From Methanolinea sp. (GTDB taxonomy: Archaea > Halobacteriota > Methanomicrobia > Methanomicrobiales > Methanospirillaceae): DNA of 64,000 bases. Position 1 is the stretch's first letter. Each line of letters begins with the position of its first letter. This document shows positions 16,926 to 26,498 of the stretch, one piece after another. Position numbers and translations under genes: made by a program. The stretch spans positions 1,612,001-1,676,000 of the forward strand of contig CP064971.1 in NCBI GenBank assembly GCA_016699325.1. Direction: 5' to 3'. The notes beneath the pieces were generated by a model. It saw nothing but the letters and a program-made list of their open reading frames with translations. It searched no databases and had not been told where the DNA came from.

Positions 16926-18653
16926 CCTACATTTCGCAGGTCGACCTCACAAAATAATATTTTCCGAACGCTGGCCCCATGACATCAAGAATTTGAATCA
17001 CTTCCTCGTCCAGATTCACGATAAACCGCTGTATCTGCGAATTTAGGGTGACTGTGACTTCCGCCGGTCTCATGAACAGAGTAAAGATCCATTTCATGGT
17101 CGGGTTCTGGATTGGCTTTTTCAGCTGGTTTTTCACCGTTTTCCCTGTCTTTTTGAGTTGGGACCGGATATGCCACTCGGCTACTGCATAGACGAATAGG
17201 CAGAGCACCATAACCATGGAAAGCGCTTCAATCCTGGTCTCTTTCTTCAGGAAAACTTCGGCAACCCGGAAACTCTTATCCTTCAGAAACCGGAACCCCC
17301 GCTCAACCGATTGCTGCCCCTTATAATATTTCAGGATAGTGTCCGGATCCAGGTCAAGATCATTTGTTGCCAGGATGAACCGTCCGAGACGTGCTTTCTC
17401 CTGCTCGATCACATCCGGAACGATCTCAAGCGGTGAATCGACGAAGAAAACTGTCTCAACAGCCTCATCCTTGCCCGGGCGCCCTTTTCTTCCGTTCTTC
17501 TTTTTCGTCTTTGAGAATACTTGGACCCTATCAGCGGACAGGTAAGGGTACGCATCAAACCACAACCGTGCAGCCATGCGTGCATCGGGCTCACAGGCAA
17601 ATTCCTTGGCACAGAGCTTCTTCCATGATTTACGCGCTTTATCCAGCCGCTTGGCCAGGTTCCTCACATAGTTATTCTCACCTGCCATCCGCCTCTTCTC
17701 GGAATACCACGGTCCATTTCTGGTCAATTCCGGCGTAGGTAACGAGACGCTCATGAAACGAGTATCCTTCCTCCTTCCCCGGGACCATGGGAATATCGGC
17801 AAACAGCAGCGACTTGACTTCATCGATGGTAGCAGGGGGATGGCTGATCCAGAAGGTATGCTGGCCGAGTGTCTGCAGGTTGGGAGCGGTATAGAACGCA
17901 CTGTCGGCGATATAGTAGGCCTTGTCTTCGAGATTCAGGTTCTGCTGTACCTTACGAATGGTCTCAAGGAGGATCTTCTTGTCTGACTCATTGCCGGATA
18001 CGGCTGAGTGAACAGCGGGATGCCGTGATGGTTGGTTACCATCGCAAGGACGAACTGCTTGAGGTCCCAGCGGTGATCTTTATTGTGACCGTAGGTGATC
18101 TTGATGGTCCGGAAGTCGTCATCGTCATCGGTGTCATAGTCACCGTGAACACTGAAACTGGTTGTGTCAGCATGGAGGAGGTGGGTGCCAAACGAGAGTT
18201 TTTCCATGACTGCCACTACGATATCATTGAACAGGTCGGTGCTTCCATACTCGTAGATACGGTCGAGTGTCCGGAGGAGAACATCGTCGTTCAGGTGGTC
18301 CGGGGTAACACCAGGGCCGAATAACTGTTCTGTCGAGAGGTTGGTGAAAAATCGCGAGAAGAAATAGAGCCGGCGTTCATTGAAGCCTAGACCGTTCAGG
18401 AGCATGGCCTTGACAATCGCTGAATGGGGGAGGATATGGTTCCGTGTCTTGGGCAGGGCGTCATCGATTACTGCTGATATTCCGAGTTCATCGATCATGC
18501 CGGCCACCAGACCGAGATGGGCAATCTGCTTAGAACTGAAATTCTTCGCCGTGAATTGAGATACAGGCTCCACAGAATATGTATTGCTGCGCTAAGATAT
18601 AACCCTAAGTATTTTATTTCCAGAAATCGTGGGGCCACGTGCGAAAGGTGGGG
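16926..18653 (-). mobile_element. IS copy A (IS1634-like, DUF4277-type transposase), 1728 bp
   Basis: Bounded by imperfect terminal inverted repeats: CCTACATTTCGCAGGTCGAC at the left, and the reverse complement CCCCACCTTTCGCACGTGGC at the right. It is flanked by the 5-base duplication TTTAT. It is nearly identical to copy B at 18887-20670, in the same orientation, and differs by a few single-base changes and small indels. It splits the TPR/nuclease-like gene between codons for SNYK and LPSK. The element carries a single transposase gene on the minus strand. Confidence 0.9.
16927..18573 (-). pseudogene. Transposase of IS copy A, frameshifted
   Basis: The frame starts with GTG at 18573 (MEPVSQFTAKNFSSKQ). 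It has the DUF4277-like N-terminal domain, then HADTTSFSVHGDY with the first catalytic aspartate, and the late YYKGQQSVERGFRFLKD segment with the catalytic glutamate of IS4-superfamily DDE enzymes. Compared with copy B, one base is missing near 18001 and two near 17703, so the middle hundred codons are out of frame. It is therefore inactive as written. The 3' end uses the terminal repeat itself to encode the last residues. Confidence 0.85.
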
Positions 18654-18658
18654 TTTAT
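18654..18658. repeat. Target site duplication of IS copy A (right)
   Basis: TTTAT directly follows the right terminal repeat ending GGTGGGG. Confidence 0.85.
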
Positions 18659-18881
18659 AGTTCGATTTGGCATATTCTCTAAGAGTTGTCAATCGAATAT
18701 TTTGGAATACAAATCTTGCCCAGTCATCATACGTCAATCTTGCACGATATATATAGCCTCTACTATTAGTTCTTATGTCGCTTGGAGAACCGATGTTGAA
18801 ATATAAACACATTTTTTTTAGGTCTTTTAATTCAAATTCATCGATGATGAGTTTTTTTATGTGAATTTGGTGTTTCTTTAG

Positions 18882-18886
18882 TAAAT
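18882..18886. repeat. Target site duplication of IS copy B (left)
   Basis: TAAAT precedes the terminal repeat CCTACATTTCGCAG and recurs at 20671-20675. Confidence 0.85.
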
Positions 18887-18887
18887 C

Positions 18888-20534
18888 CTACATTTCGCAG
18901 GTCGACCTCACAAAATAATATTTTCCGAACGCTGGCCCCATGACATCAAGAATTTGAATCACTTCCTCGTCCAGATTCACGATAAACCGCTGTATCTGCG
19001 AATTTAGGGTGACTGTGACTTCCGCCGGTCTCATGAACAGAGTAAAGATCCATTTCATGGTCGGGTTCTGGATTGGCTTTTTCGTCGGTTTTTCACCGTT
19101 TTCCCTGTCTTTTGAGTTGGGACCGGATATGCCACTCGGCTACTGCATAGACGAATAGGCAGAGCACCATAACCATGGAAAGCGCTTCAATCCTGGTCTC
19201 TTTCTTCAGGAAAACTTCGGCAACCCGGAAACTCTTATCCTTCAGAAACCGGAACCCCCGCTCAACCGATTGCTGCCCCTTATAATATTTCAGGATAGTG
19301 TCCGGATCCAGGTCAAGATCATTTGTTGCCAGGATGAACCGTCCGAGACGTGCTTTCTCCTGCTCGATCACATCCGGAACGATCTCAAGCGGTGAATCGA
19401 CGAAGAAAACTGTCTCAACAGCCTCATCCTTGCCCGGGCGCCCTTTTCTTCCGTTCTTCTTTTTCGTCTTTGAGAATACTTGGACCCTATCAGCGGACAA
19501 ATAAAAGTACACATCAAACCACAACCGTGCAGCCATGCGTGCATCGGGCTCACAGGCAAATTCCTTGGCACAGAGCTTCTTCCATGATTTACGCGCTTTA
19601 TCCAGCCGCTTGGCCAGGTTCCTCACATAGTTATTCTCACTTGTCATCCGCTTCTTCTCGGAATGTACCACGGTCCATTTCTGGTCAATTCCGGCGTAGG
19701 TAACGAGACGCTCATGAAACGAGTATCCTTCCTCCTTCCCCGGGACCATGGGAATATCGGCAAACAGCAGCGACTTGACTTCATCGATGGTAGCAGGGGG
19801 ATGGCTGATCCAGAAGGTATGCTGGCCGAGTGTCTGCAGGTTGGGAGCGGTATAGAACGCACTGTCGGCGATATAGTAGGCCTTGTCTTCGAGATTCAGG
19901 TTCTGCTGTACCTTACGAATGGTCTCAAGGAGGATCTTCTTGTCTGACTCATTGCCGGATGCGGGCTGAGTGAACAGCGGGATGCCGTGATGGTTGGTTA
20001 CCATCGCAAGGACGAACTGCTTGAGGTCCCAGCGGTGATCTTTATTGTGACCGTAGGTGATCTTGATGGTCCGGAAGTCGTCATCGTCATCGGTGTCATA
20101 GTCACCGTGAACACTGAAACTGGTTGTGTCAGCATGGAGGAGGTGGGTGCCAAACGAGAGTTTTTCCATGACTGCCACTACGATATCATTGAACAGGTCG
20201 GTGCTTCCATACTCGTAGATACGGTCGAGTGTCCGGAGGAGAACATCGTCGTTCAGGTGGTCCGGGGTAACACCAGGGCCGAATAACTGTTCTGTCGAGA
20301 GGTTGGTGAAAAATCGCGAGAAGAAATAGAGCCGGCGTTCATTGAAGCCTAGACCGTTCAGGAGCATGGCCTTGACAATCGCTGAATGGGGGAGGATATG
20401 GTTCCGTGTCTTGGGCAGGGCGTCATCGATTACTGCTGATATTCCGAGTTCATCGATCATGCCGGCCACCAGACCGAGATGGGCAATCTGCTAGAACTGA
20501 AATTCTTCGCCGTGAATTGAGATACAGGCTCCAC
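18888..20534 (-). pseudogene. Transposase of IS copy B, frameshifted
   Basis: The longest open part runs from 20469 to 19093 (458 codons) and covers the DUF4277-like domain, DTTSFSVHGDY, and YYKGQQSVERGFRFLKD. A single-base loss near 20492 separates the first ~20 codons, and further base losses near 19082-19115 throw the last ~75 codons out of frame, where copy A still reads SQLKKTGKTVKNQLKKP. The catalytic region is complete, so this copy looks younger or less damaged, but neither copy is intact. Confidence 0.85.
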
Positions 20535-20556
20535 AGAATATGTATTGCTGCGCTAA

Positions 20557-20668
20557 GATATAACCCTAAGTATTTTATTTCCAGAAATCGTGGGGCCACG
20601 TGCGAAAGGTGGGATATAACCCTAAGTATTTTATTTCCAGAAATCCTGGGGCCACGTGCGAAAGGTGG
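20557..20668. repeat. 56-bp tandem duplication of the IS copy B right terminus
   Basis: Two consecutive units (20557-20612, 20613-20668) start GATATAACCCTAAG and end GCGAAAGGTGG, and differ at one base (ATCGTGG versus ATCCTGG). The unit contains the whole right inverted repeat, so copy B has two right ends. Copy A has a single unit. Confidence 0.9.
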
Positions 20669-20670
20669 GG

Positions 20671-20675
20671 TAAAT
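20671..20675. repeat. Target site duplication of IS copy B (right)
   Basis: TAAAT directly follows the right terminal repeat ending GGTGGGG. Confidence 0.85.
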
Positions 20676-21162
20676 TATTATATGAAATTCTTCTGGTTTC
20701 TGCCTTTACTGCTTCTTTAATGGATCCAACTGCCCCTCCTATTGAACCAAGAACTTTAAAAGATGTTTTTGTAGCAGTTTTTGAAAGATTTTGAATTCCC
20801 TCATGAATTTGGATTTGTTTTTCTGATAGATCTTGTTTGATTTGAGTCTTATTCTGCACAGCAGGCACTCTGATATTGAAAGATCTGGATTTTTTTTGGG
20901 ATTCTTTTTGTTCAGATCCTTTTATGTCAATTTCTTGACCAGATTCCAGTTTCTTCAGTTCTTTTATTTTTATTTTAATTTGGTTGGCATCATTAATCCT
21001 GCCAATTTTAAATAACGAATATCCAAAATTATTCCAAGCCGAAATGTATTGAGGACTAATCCGGGTTGCATTTTCATAACAGCGAATGGCTTCTTCATAG
21101 AGTTCCTGCTTAGCCAACTCATCGCCACGATTTTTCCAATATACTGCAGCCTCATTGGGCAT
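20671..21162 (-). pseudogene. N-terminal TPR part of the interrupted TPR/PD-(D/E)XK-like gene
   Basis: 164 codons from the ATG at 21162 (MPNEAAVYWKNRGDEL) to the IS copy B junction. The first ~60 residues form one to two tetratricopeptide repeats (AVYWKNRGDELAKQELYEEA, ISAWNNFGYSLFKIGRINDA). A lysine-rich linker follows, then a helix with an AIGGAVGSIKEAVKAE-like amphipathic face. Without the IS the protein would continue through the middle piece into the nuclease-like C-terminus. TPR plus PD-(D/E)XK is a layout common in anti-phage and other conflict systems, but a defence role is inference. The low GC content suggests acquisition. Confidence 0.8.
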
Positions 21163-21209
21163 GTTCGGTAAAAATAAAATTGGTTAAACATAGGATAAGA
21201 CTTTCTAAG

Positions 21210-22673
21210 CCTGACTTCGCCAGAAGAAGGATGAGAAGGTAGTGTTTATATAATTTCATGCAAAAAACACAGCCTTCTCATTAGGTAATATAGCATTAAT
21301 CGATAAAATTGATTCGGAGACCAACTTTTCGCATCAGTTCTTGGCGGAGTTGGTGGTCGAAGCAAGTCATTCATACCATCCGTAAAAGCTTCTCATCAGC
21401 AACAAACTCAATCAATCGGTATCGATCAATAAGATTCTGGACTTTACCCCCGACGAACTTCTCAAGACACTGGGGTTTGAAGATACAATTTCAGACCGGA
21501 GTTTGTATCGGACTCTGGAACGACTGGGAGAAAGAAAGTCGATTGTTCTTGACCAGTTTCAACGCTGGATCTCCCAGCAGAGCCTCGTGGATCCAACCCA
21601 GTTCGTGGACTTCAGTTCGAGTTACTTTGAGGGGACAAAATGTCCGCTGGGGAGTTAGGGTATTCCCGGGACAATCAGCCAGGGAAACTCCAGATCGCAT
21701 TTGGGATCAGTGTCGGCCTCAATAACATACCGACGATGCTGACCATCCAGAAAGGAAATGTTCAGGATAAAAAGCATATGCAGATGCTGATCCGGTTATG
21801 CTCGAGCGTTCTTCCTGAAGGCAGTCTTCTGGTGTTTGACTGTGGAGGGAATACCCAGGATAACAAACGAAGGATCCGCGATCTGAAGTTCCATTATTTG
21901 ACCCTGAAAGCAAAGAAGAAAGGACCATACCGGAACGAGATAACGATCTACCATGCCAGGAAAGAAAGCCAGGTTTCATTCGTTTCTGGCAACCGGGTCT
22001 ATTCATGTGTCAAATATCGGGATGGCGAAGAAGTCCGGTACATATTTTTCTGTGACGACCTGGCCTGTGACCAGTTGACGAAGAAAGCAAGGAAACTTGA
22101 GAAAGACCTGGAGAAGGGGAAGGTTCTCACAAAGAAGGTTGAACGCGGAAAAGATCTCGGCCAGTATATCGCTCCTGAGGGTTGGATCATCGCCCGTGGT
22201 CATCTCCAGAAGATCATTGGCGATATCCCCAACCCCTATGTAACCGGTCTTGAAGGTTTCTTCGTGCTTGAATCAACCATCGATGATGATCCCGAAAACA
22301 TCCTGAATGCCTACAAGAATCGTGACCGTGCAGAGAAGTTCATCCGGGACCTCAAAGAAGGAGCCGGCTCCGGCCGATCCGGCACTGGTCCAAACACGCG
22401 GTGATCGGGTGCGTGTTGATCGTTTTCCTCACCAAAGTCCTGGTGAGTTTGACACAACTTTTCTGTAAAGATCCCGTCGTGAAAAATCTGAAAGTCCTCA
22501 AAAATTATCTCACGAATTTGACACTTACGATCATATACCCTTCTTTTGGGTATCCTGTCAAGATCATTTCCAACTTCTCCCCAGAAATACGCCCAATTCT
22601 TGGAGATTTTATCAAGAGATATGGTAGCCTGGAGGCGCCAAATCACTGGTAAATTGCTTCTGGCGAATTGGGT
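21210..22673 (+). mobile_element. Degenerate IS1634-like insertion element
   Basis: Ends are marked by imperfect inverted repeats: CCTGACTTCGCCAGAAG (21210-21226) and, at the right, CTTCTGGCGAATTGGGT (22657-22673), which share the core TTCGCCAGAAG. The outer limits are uncertain by a few bases and no clear target duplication is visible. It encodes one transposase gene in plus orientation, broken in several places, and is not homologous to copies A and B at its ends. Confidence 0.7.
21268..22652 (+). pseudogene. Transposase of the degenerate IS, with stop and frameshifts
   Basis: The reading frame begins near 21268 (LIDKIDSETNFSHQFLAEL), meets a TAA near 21380, continues through LDFTPDELLKTLGFEDTI, shifts near 21645, then runs 21640-22370 with VFDCGGNTQDNKRRI and LEGFFVLESTIDDDPENI, and shifts again near 22370 into the last ~90 codons (VIGCVLIVFLTKVLVSLTQL). 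The NAYKNRDRAEKFIRDLK segment holds the catalytic glutamate region of IS4-superfamily transposases. At least three lesions make it a dead copy. Confidence 0.75.
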
Positions 22674-22745
22674 TAAGTCGTTTAAATTTGATGGAAGTAC
22701 TGAAAAGTGGCGAAGTTAGGTTCTAAGAATCTGACTGTAACACAG

Positions 22746-22907
22746 TCATTGGTTCAGCCTGATACTCGCTGAACATTTTGAGGATTTAATACGAATCGGC
22801 CTTTTCGATGTTTCAACGATGGCGACCTTTGATCCCATGTAGGTTCGCTCGGTGCCACATTTCGGGCATTTCACCCGGACGCTTGTTATCACTTTAACCA
22901 CCTTCAT
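22746..22907 (-). CDS. 53-residue zinc-ribbon-like protein, one cysteine pair incomplete
   Basis: The ATG at 22907 gives MKVVKVITSVRVKCPKCGTE..., with a good CPKCG knuckle at residues 14-18 and, in the second half, a KSSKCSAS segment where a second CxxC would be expected (first cysteine replaced by serine). The strand-turn pattern between them (VAIVETSKRPIRI) is typical of small zinc ribbons. It lies beside the degenerate IS. It may be a real small gene or a decaying one; no family name can be given. Confidence 0.45.
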   Translation of the reverse strand: MKVVKVITSVRVKCPKCGTERTYMGSKVAIVETSKRPIRIKSSKCSASIRLNQ

Positions 22908-23236
22908 TCACGATTGGATAGGTCGGTCCCATTCAGTACCGGGACAGACCATATCACTACCAATTCCGCGGGCGTGTCTGCACCTCATGTTGTGCGATGA
23001 GGTGAGGCAAGATCACCATATCATTGGATGGGAAAAATTTGAGGCTGTGGGAAGTGTGAAAGTGAACATTCACTATGCTGTCCTTCAGCATGTGGCCATG
23101 AAGAGAGAACAGTGAGATCAGAACCGTGGGATACGGCTGGTTGTTTCAAATCTGCGGGGTGGTACAGCTTGAATGTTCGGTTTGTTGCATCATAATTTAC
23201 AAAAAATATGATTGGGATTTTTACAATAAGAGGATA
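22908..23236. other. Intergenic stretch, nothing supported
   Basis: Short frames exist on both strands, but none has convincing composition or start. It separates the transposon debris from tRNA-Arg. Confidence 0.4.
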
Positions 23237-23308
23237 CGCCCCGGCCGGGATTCGAACCCGGGTCGGAAGCTCCGGAGGCTCCCAGGATATCCACTACCCT
23301 ACCAGGGC
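23237..23308 (-). tRNA. tRNA-Arg (CCG)
   Basis: On the minus strand the acceptor GCCCTGG pairs with CCGGGGC (one G-T), the T arm is CCGGGTTCGAATCCCGG, and the anticodon stem GGAGC/GCTTC encloses the loop CTCCGGA with anticodon CCG. The discriminator is G and CCA is not encoded. It forms the right edge of the transposon-rich island. Confidence 0.93.
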
Positions 23309-23474
23309 ACCGCGAAGAAGTCGTTAAGGGGATATCTTCCATATGAACAGGGTTCGGAACAGTATAATAATTTTGGAATCCGCAGATCACCCTGTTCCCA
23401 CTGGAGGTCTCATGAGCCGGGCTTGCAGCGATACAACTAACATTATCAGGATGATATGGTAGTGACGAGATCGG

Positions 23475-24503
23475 ATGCTTGCTTTCGTTATCGTTGCCAT
23501 CCTGCTTGCCTTCGTATTCACATATACCAACGGGTTCCAGATTGCAAGCTCGGTGGGGGCATCGTTCATCGCTTCACGGTCGGCCTTGCCCAGGCAGGGA
23601 ATACTCTTCATAGCAGCGATGATGGTTCTGGGGGCCCTCCTGGGAGGAAGCGCCGTTGCCTTCACCATTTCAGGATTGCTGCTCATGGAGCCGTCAGATC
23701 AGCTCGTACTCGTCGTACTCGCCGCTCTGATTGGGGCGACGGGCTCGAACCTCCTTACCTGGAAATTCGCCCTCCCCTCATCATCGACTCATGCCCTTAT
23801 CGGGGGTCTTATCGGTGCCGGTCTCGCCGCTGCAGGGCATGAGAGCATCGCATGGGGACTCCGGGATCTTCTTGTCGCTCCGCATGAATTGACCGGGTTG
23901 GTCAAAGTCCTGGTATTTCTCATCCTCTCGGTTGTTATCGGGCTCATCGGAGGATATGCCTTGCACCGGTGGGTGAAGTTTCTCTTAAGAAATGCGAAAC
24001 GATCCGTGAACGACAGTCTCGTCAACCTGAACTGGATTGCAGCAGGGATTATGGCATTTGCCAGCGGAGCCAACGCTTCCCAGAAACAGCTCGGCATCAT
24101 TGCCCTTGTAATCTTCGCTGCCGGGTTCAGCGCCGCTCCCGGGATTCCCTTCTCCGCCCGGCTCGTTTGTGCTCTGATGCTTGGACTCGGCACGCTGACC
24201 GGAGGATGGCGAATCATGACTACTCTCGGACGAAAATTATTCAGGCTCGAACCGATCCATTCATTTAATTCCCAGTTATCTTCAGGGGTATCGATTGCCC
24301 TCTCGACGTTTCTTGGTGCACCGGTCTCGCCAACGCAGGTGATATCCTTGTCACTAATCGGTGTCGGCAGTGCTGAAAACCCGCGGAAAATCCAGTGGTC
24401 TGTCGGAAAGGATATTGTTGCATCCTTCCTTATCATCATTCCTGCCACCATGATAGTGTCCGGAGTCATTTATCTGGTGATTGGGGCATGGACCGGAAGG
24501 TGA
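23475..24503 (+). CDS. pit: Inorganic phosphate transporter, PiT family
   Basis: 342 residues with about ten membrane helices. The two inverted halves carry the PiT signatures: FTYTNGFQIASSVGASFIASR near the N-terminus, LPSSSTHALIGGLIGAGLA in the first half, and FASGANASQKQLGIIAL plus GAPVSPTQVISLSLIGVG in the second. The usual GANDxxN motif of the first half is changed to TNGFQIA, a divergent form also seen in archaeal members. It moves phosphate across the cytoplasmic membrane with a cation. The DUF47 regulator follows 9 bases later, a standard pairing. Confidence 0.9.
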   Translation: MLAFVIVAILLAFVFTYTNGFQIASSVGASFIASRSALPRQGILFIAAMMVLGALLGGSAVAFTISGLLLMEPSDQLVLVVLAALIGATGSNLLTWKFALPSSSTHALIGGLIGAGLAAAGHESIAWGLRDLLVAPHELTGLVKVLVFLILSVVIGLIGGYALHRWVKFLLRNAKRSVNDSLVNLNWIAAGIMAFASGANASQKQLGIIALVIFAAGFSAAPGIPFSARLVCALMLGLGTLTGGWRIMTTLGRKLFRLEPIHSFNSQLSSGVSIALSTFLGAPVSPTQVISLSLIGVGSAENPRKIQWSVGKDIVASFLIIIPATMIVSGVIYLVIGAWTGR

Positions 24504-24512
24504 GATAAAACG

Positions 24513-25160
24513 ATGATGCAAAGGGATCAACAGAGCGGGAAACGGAAGGGATTATTTAATGCAATCTTTCCCGCCGAATACGATTTCGAAGGTATGCTGG
24601 CTCACCAGGCAGAACGCACTTTTTTGGGGGTCCGGATTTTTGTTGCCTGGCTGGAAAAGACTCCGCTCTCCGAACCGGCAACCCTCCGCCAGATTGAAGG
24701 AGAAGTTGATGAACTACGGTACAGGCTTGAGGAGAATCTACTCGATGCATTTTCCACGCCATTTGATCGCCAGGATATCTACAGCCTCTCCCGCCAGATG
24801 GACTATATCCTGAACTTTTCCCGGGAAACGGCCACCGAGATGTTTTCCTTCGGGGTCGAACCGGACGAGTATATTCGAAAGATGGCCGCGGAACTTCTCG
24901 CCGGCACGGAAAAGGTCTGTAAAGCGATACGGATCATGTCCAGTGACAGGATCCAGGTTGAACAGATGATCCGGGAAGCCCGGAAATCGATGCGGGCTAT
25001 TGAAGCCGATTATATTGCCGGGATGCAGGTCCTTTTCAACGCTGGAGACCCGATGATCGCGCTCAGGAAACGGGAAGTCTACCACCATCTCAGGGATGCT
25101 GGAAGAGCACTTCGCCAGACAGTCGATATTCTTCATAAAGCGGTGGTCGGCATTTCGTAA
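24513..25160 (+). CDS. DUF47/PhoU-like accessory protein of the phosphate transporter
   Basis: 215 residues, all helical, starting with KGLFNAIFPAEYDFEGML, with the DUF47 pattern LRQIEGEVDELRYRLEENLLDAFSTPFDRQDIYSLS, which in PhoU-like proteins holds the metal-binding E/D repeats. Such proteins are encoded next to Pit transporters and are thought to regulate them. It is cytoplasmic and translationally close to pit (9-base gap). The final residues TVDILHKAVVGIS complete the usual length. Confidence 0.88.
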   Translation: MMQRDQQSGKRKGLFNAIFPAEYDFEGMLAHQAERTFLGVRIFVAWLEKTPLSEPATLRQIEGEVDELRYRLEENLLDAFSTPFDRQDIYSLSRQMDYILNFSRETATEMFSFGVEPDEYIRKMAAELLAGTEKVCKAIRIMSSDRIQVEQMIREARKSMRAIEADYIAGMQVLFNAGDPMIALRKREVYHHLRDAGRALRQTVDILHKAVVGIS

Positions 25161-25425
25161 CATCCACGGGAGCGAATGTCAATGGGGTGGTTCCCTTTTT
25201 CAAGCCCTGCGTGGGAGCGGCTCCAACCCCTATCCTTTCTGTTTCCTGCAGTATGCTCCTGTATCACACGTGGATGAACCGTGCAGCCTCGAATATTCCT
25301 ATAGTCGGCGTAAAAGGGAAAAGAAGGGGTCATTGAAGGGGAAAATCTATTATTATGCCGAAAACCCGGTGCCGGGGTGATCAGGTCTCTCCTGAAGCAG
25401 ATACGTGTAAGTGTTCAGCCGCGAA

Positions 25426-26454
25426 TCACCGCTGCTTCACCCGGTAGGTATACCATATCTTGCAGGCTCCCTCGTGGCTCACCATGCATGGCCCTACCGG
25501 AGTTCTCGGTGTGCAGACCCGTTCAAAGAGCTTGCAGTCCGAGGGTTGTGCGATTCCCCTTAGCACTTTGTCGCAGATGCATGCTGAGTGCTTCTCCACG
25601 TGTCTTAATTCAATACCGAACTTTTCCTGTGCGTCGTACTGAATAAACCCGGGCTTGAGCCGAAGCCCTGACCCGGGGATAACCGGGAATCCCCGCCACT
25701 CAACATCGCAGGGCTCAAAGACCTTGTACATGATCTCTTTTGCCTTCACATTCCCTTCCCGGCAGACTGCACGAGGATACGCATTATCGATCCGGTGCGT
25801 CCCTTCCCGCACCTGCCGGGCCAGCATGAGCAGCCCGAGCAGGATATCCTCGGGATCGAACCCGGCAACTACCTGCGGAGCAGGGAACTGTTCGTATTCG
25901 GTATATCCCATGACTGTGCAGACGTGGCCCGGGAGCATGAAGCCGTGAAGATGTGCTTCTCCCTGTTCGAGCAGCCATTTCATGGCCGGCGGGACAAGTC
26001 GGTGGCAGGAAAGGATGCTGAAATTGGGTGGAGGATGGGAAAGAAGCGCTGCGGCCACGGTCGGAGCCGTGGTCTCGAAACCAACCGAAATAAAGACCAC
26101 TTCGCGGTCGGTTTCTTCCGCGATCCCAACTGCTTTGTGAACTCCCTGGACAACCTGCACATCGCCGCCGCTGGACTCAAGTGAACCTCTGCTGCCAGGG
26201 ACCCGGAGGAGATCGCCATACGTTGCGACGATACAGCCACGGTCGACCAGGTCGAGAGCCGCATCGATCTCACCCTGCGGGGTGATGCAGACAGGGCATC
26301 CCGGACCCATCACGATCTTGAGCCGGTCCGGGAGAAGACTCCGGATTCCATGGCGGGCGATTGCTGCTTCATGGGTCCCGCAGATATGCATGAAGGTCAT
26401 GTCGTGGTCAACGATATCATGCAGTTTTCGTGAGATCTCTGTTCCAAGGGCCAT
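25426..26454 (-). CDS. hypD: Hydrogenase formation protein HypD
   Basis: 342 residues. Conserved elements are FMHICGTHE (residues ~21-29), MGPGCPVCITPQGEID (~49-64), VGFETTAPTVAAA, and the C-terminal cysteine region GPCMVSHEGACK that binds the 4Fe-4S cluster. HypD is the scaffold on which HypC and HypE assemble the Fe(CN)2CO unit of [NiFe] hydrogenases. The partners hypA and hypE lie at 5.6-7.0 kb; hypC, hypB and hypF are not seen. It is divergent from the mscS gene with a 44-base spacer. The 265 bases after its stop hold nothing recognisable. Confidence 0.93.
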   Translation of the reverse strand: MALGTEISRKLHDIVDHDMTFMHICGTHEAAIARHGIRSLLPDRLKIVMGPGCPVCITPQGEIDAALDLVDRGCIVATYGDLLRVPGSRGSLESSGGDVQVVQGVHKAVGIAEETDREVVFISVGFETTAPTVAAALLSHPPPNFSILSCHRLVPPAMKWLLEQGEAHLHGFMLPGHVCTVMGYTEYEQFPAPQVVAGFDPEDILLGLLMLARQVREGTHRIDNAYPRAVCREGNVKAKEIMYKVFEPCDVEWRGFPVIPGSGLRLKPGFIQYDAQEKFGIELRHVEKHSACICDKVLRGIAQPSDCKLFERVCTPRTPVGPCMVSHEGACKIWYTYRVKQR

Positions 26455-26498
26455 TTCTGGCTAGCTATTTACATCCTGGCGGACATAATAGTAGTTAT

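Larger units (their letters stand above)
18654..18886 (-). pseudogene. Middle piece of the interrupted TPR/PD-(D/E)XK-like gene
   Basis: About 76 codons lie between the two IS copies, open throughout on the minus strand (KKLIIDEFELKDLKKMCLYF, then YIYRARLTYDDWARFVFQN). No match to a named domain is certain; the helical, charged character suits a linker or small adaptor domain between TPRs and a nuclease-like domain. The frame joins exactly to both neighbours when each IS is removed with one copy of its target duplication. A short frame that reads from it into IS copy A is accidental. Confidence 0.8.
18887..20670 (-). mobile_element. IS copy B (same IS family as copy A), 1784 bp
   Basis: Same element and orientation as copy A, with the same terminal inverted repeats and its own 5-base duplication TAAAT, different from that of copy A. 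It is therefore an independent insertion, not a duplication of the region. It is exactly 56 bp longer because its right end carries a tandem duplication (20557-20612 and 20613-20668). It interrupts the TPR/nuclease-like gene between codons for YNNL and LKKH. Confidence 0.9.

Noticed and set aside
18654..18886. A stand-alone small gene between the two IS copies
   Set aside because: It joins in frame to both neighbours once the IS copies are removed, so it is the middle of a split gene.
20557..20668. A short CRISPR-like repeat
   Set aside because: Only two units without spacers; it is a tandem duplication of an IS end.
22852..23115. An 87-codon plus-strand gene
   Set aside because: It overlaps the zinc-ribbon frame on the other strand and has no recognisable features; low support.
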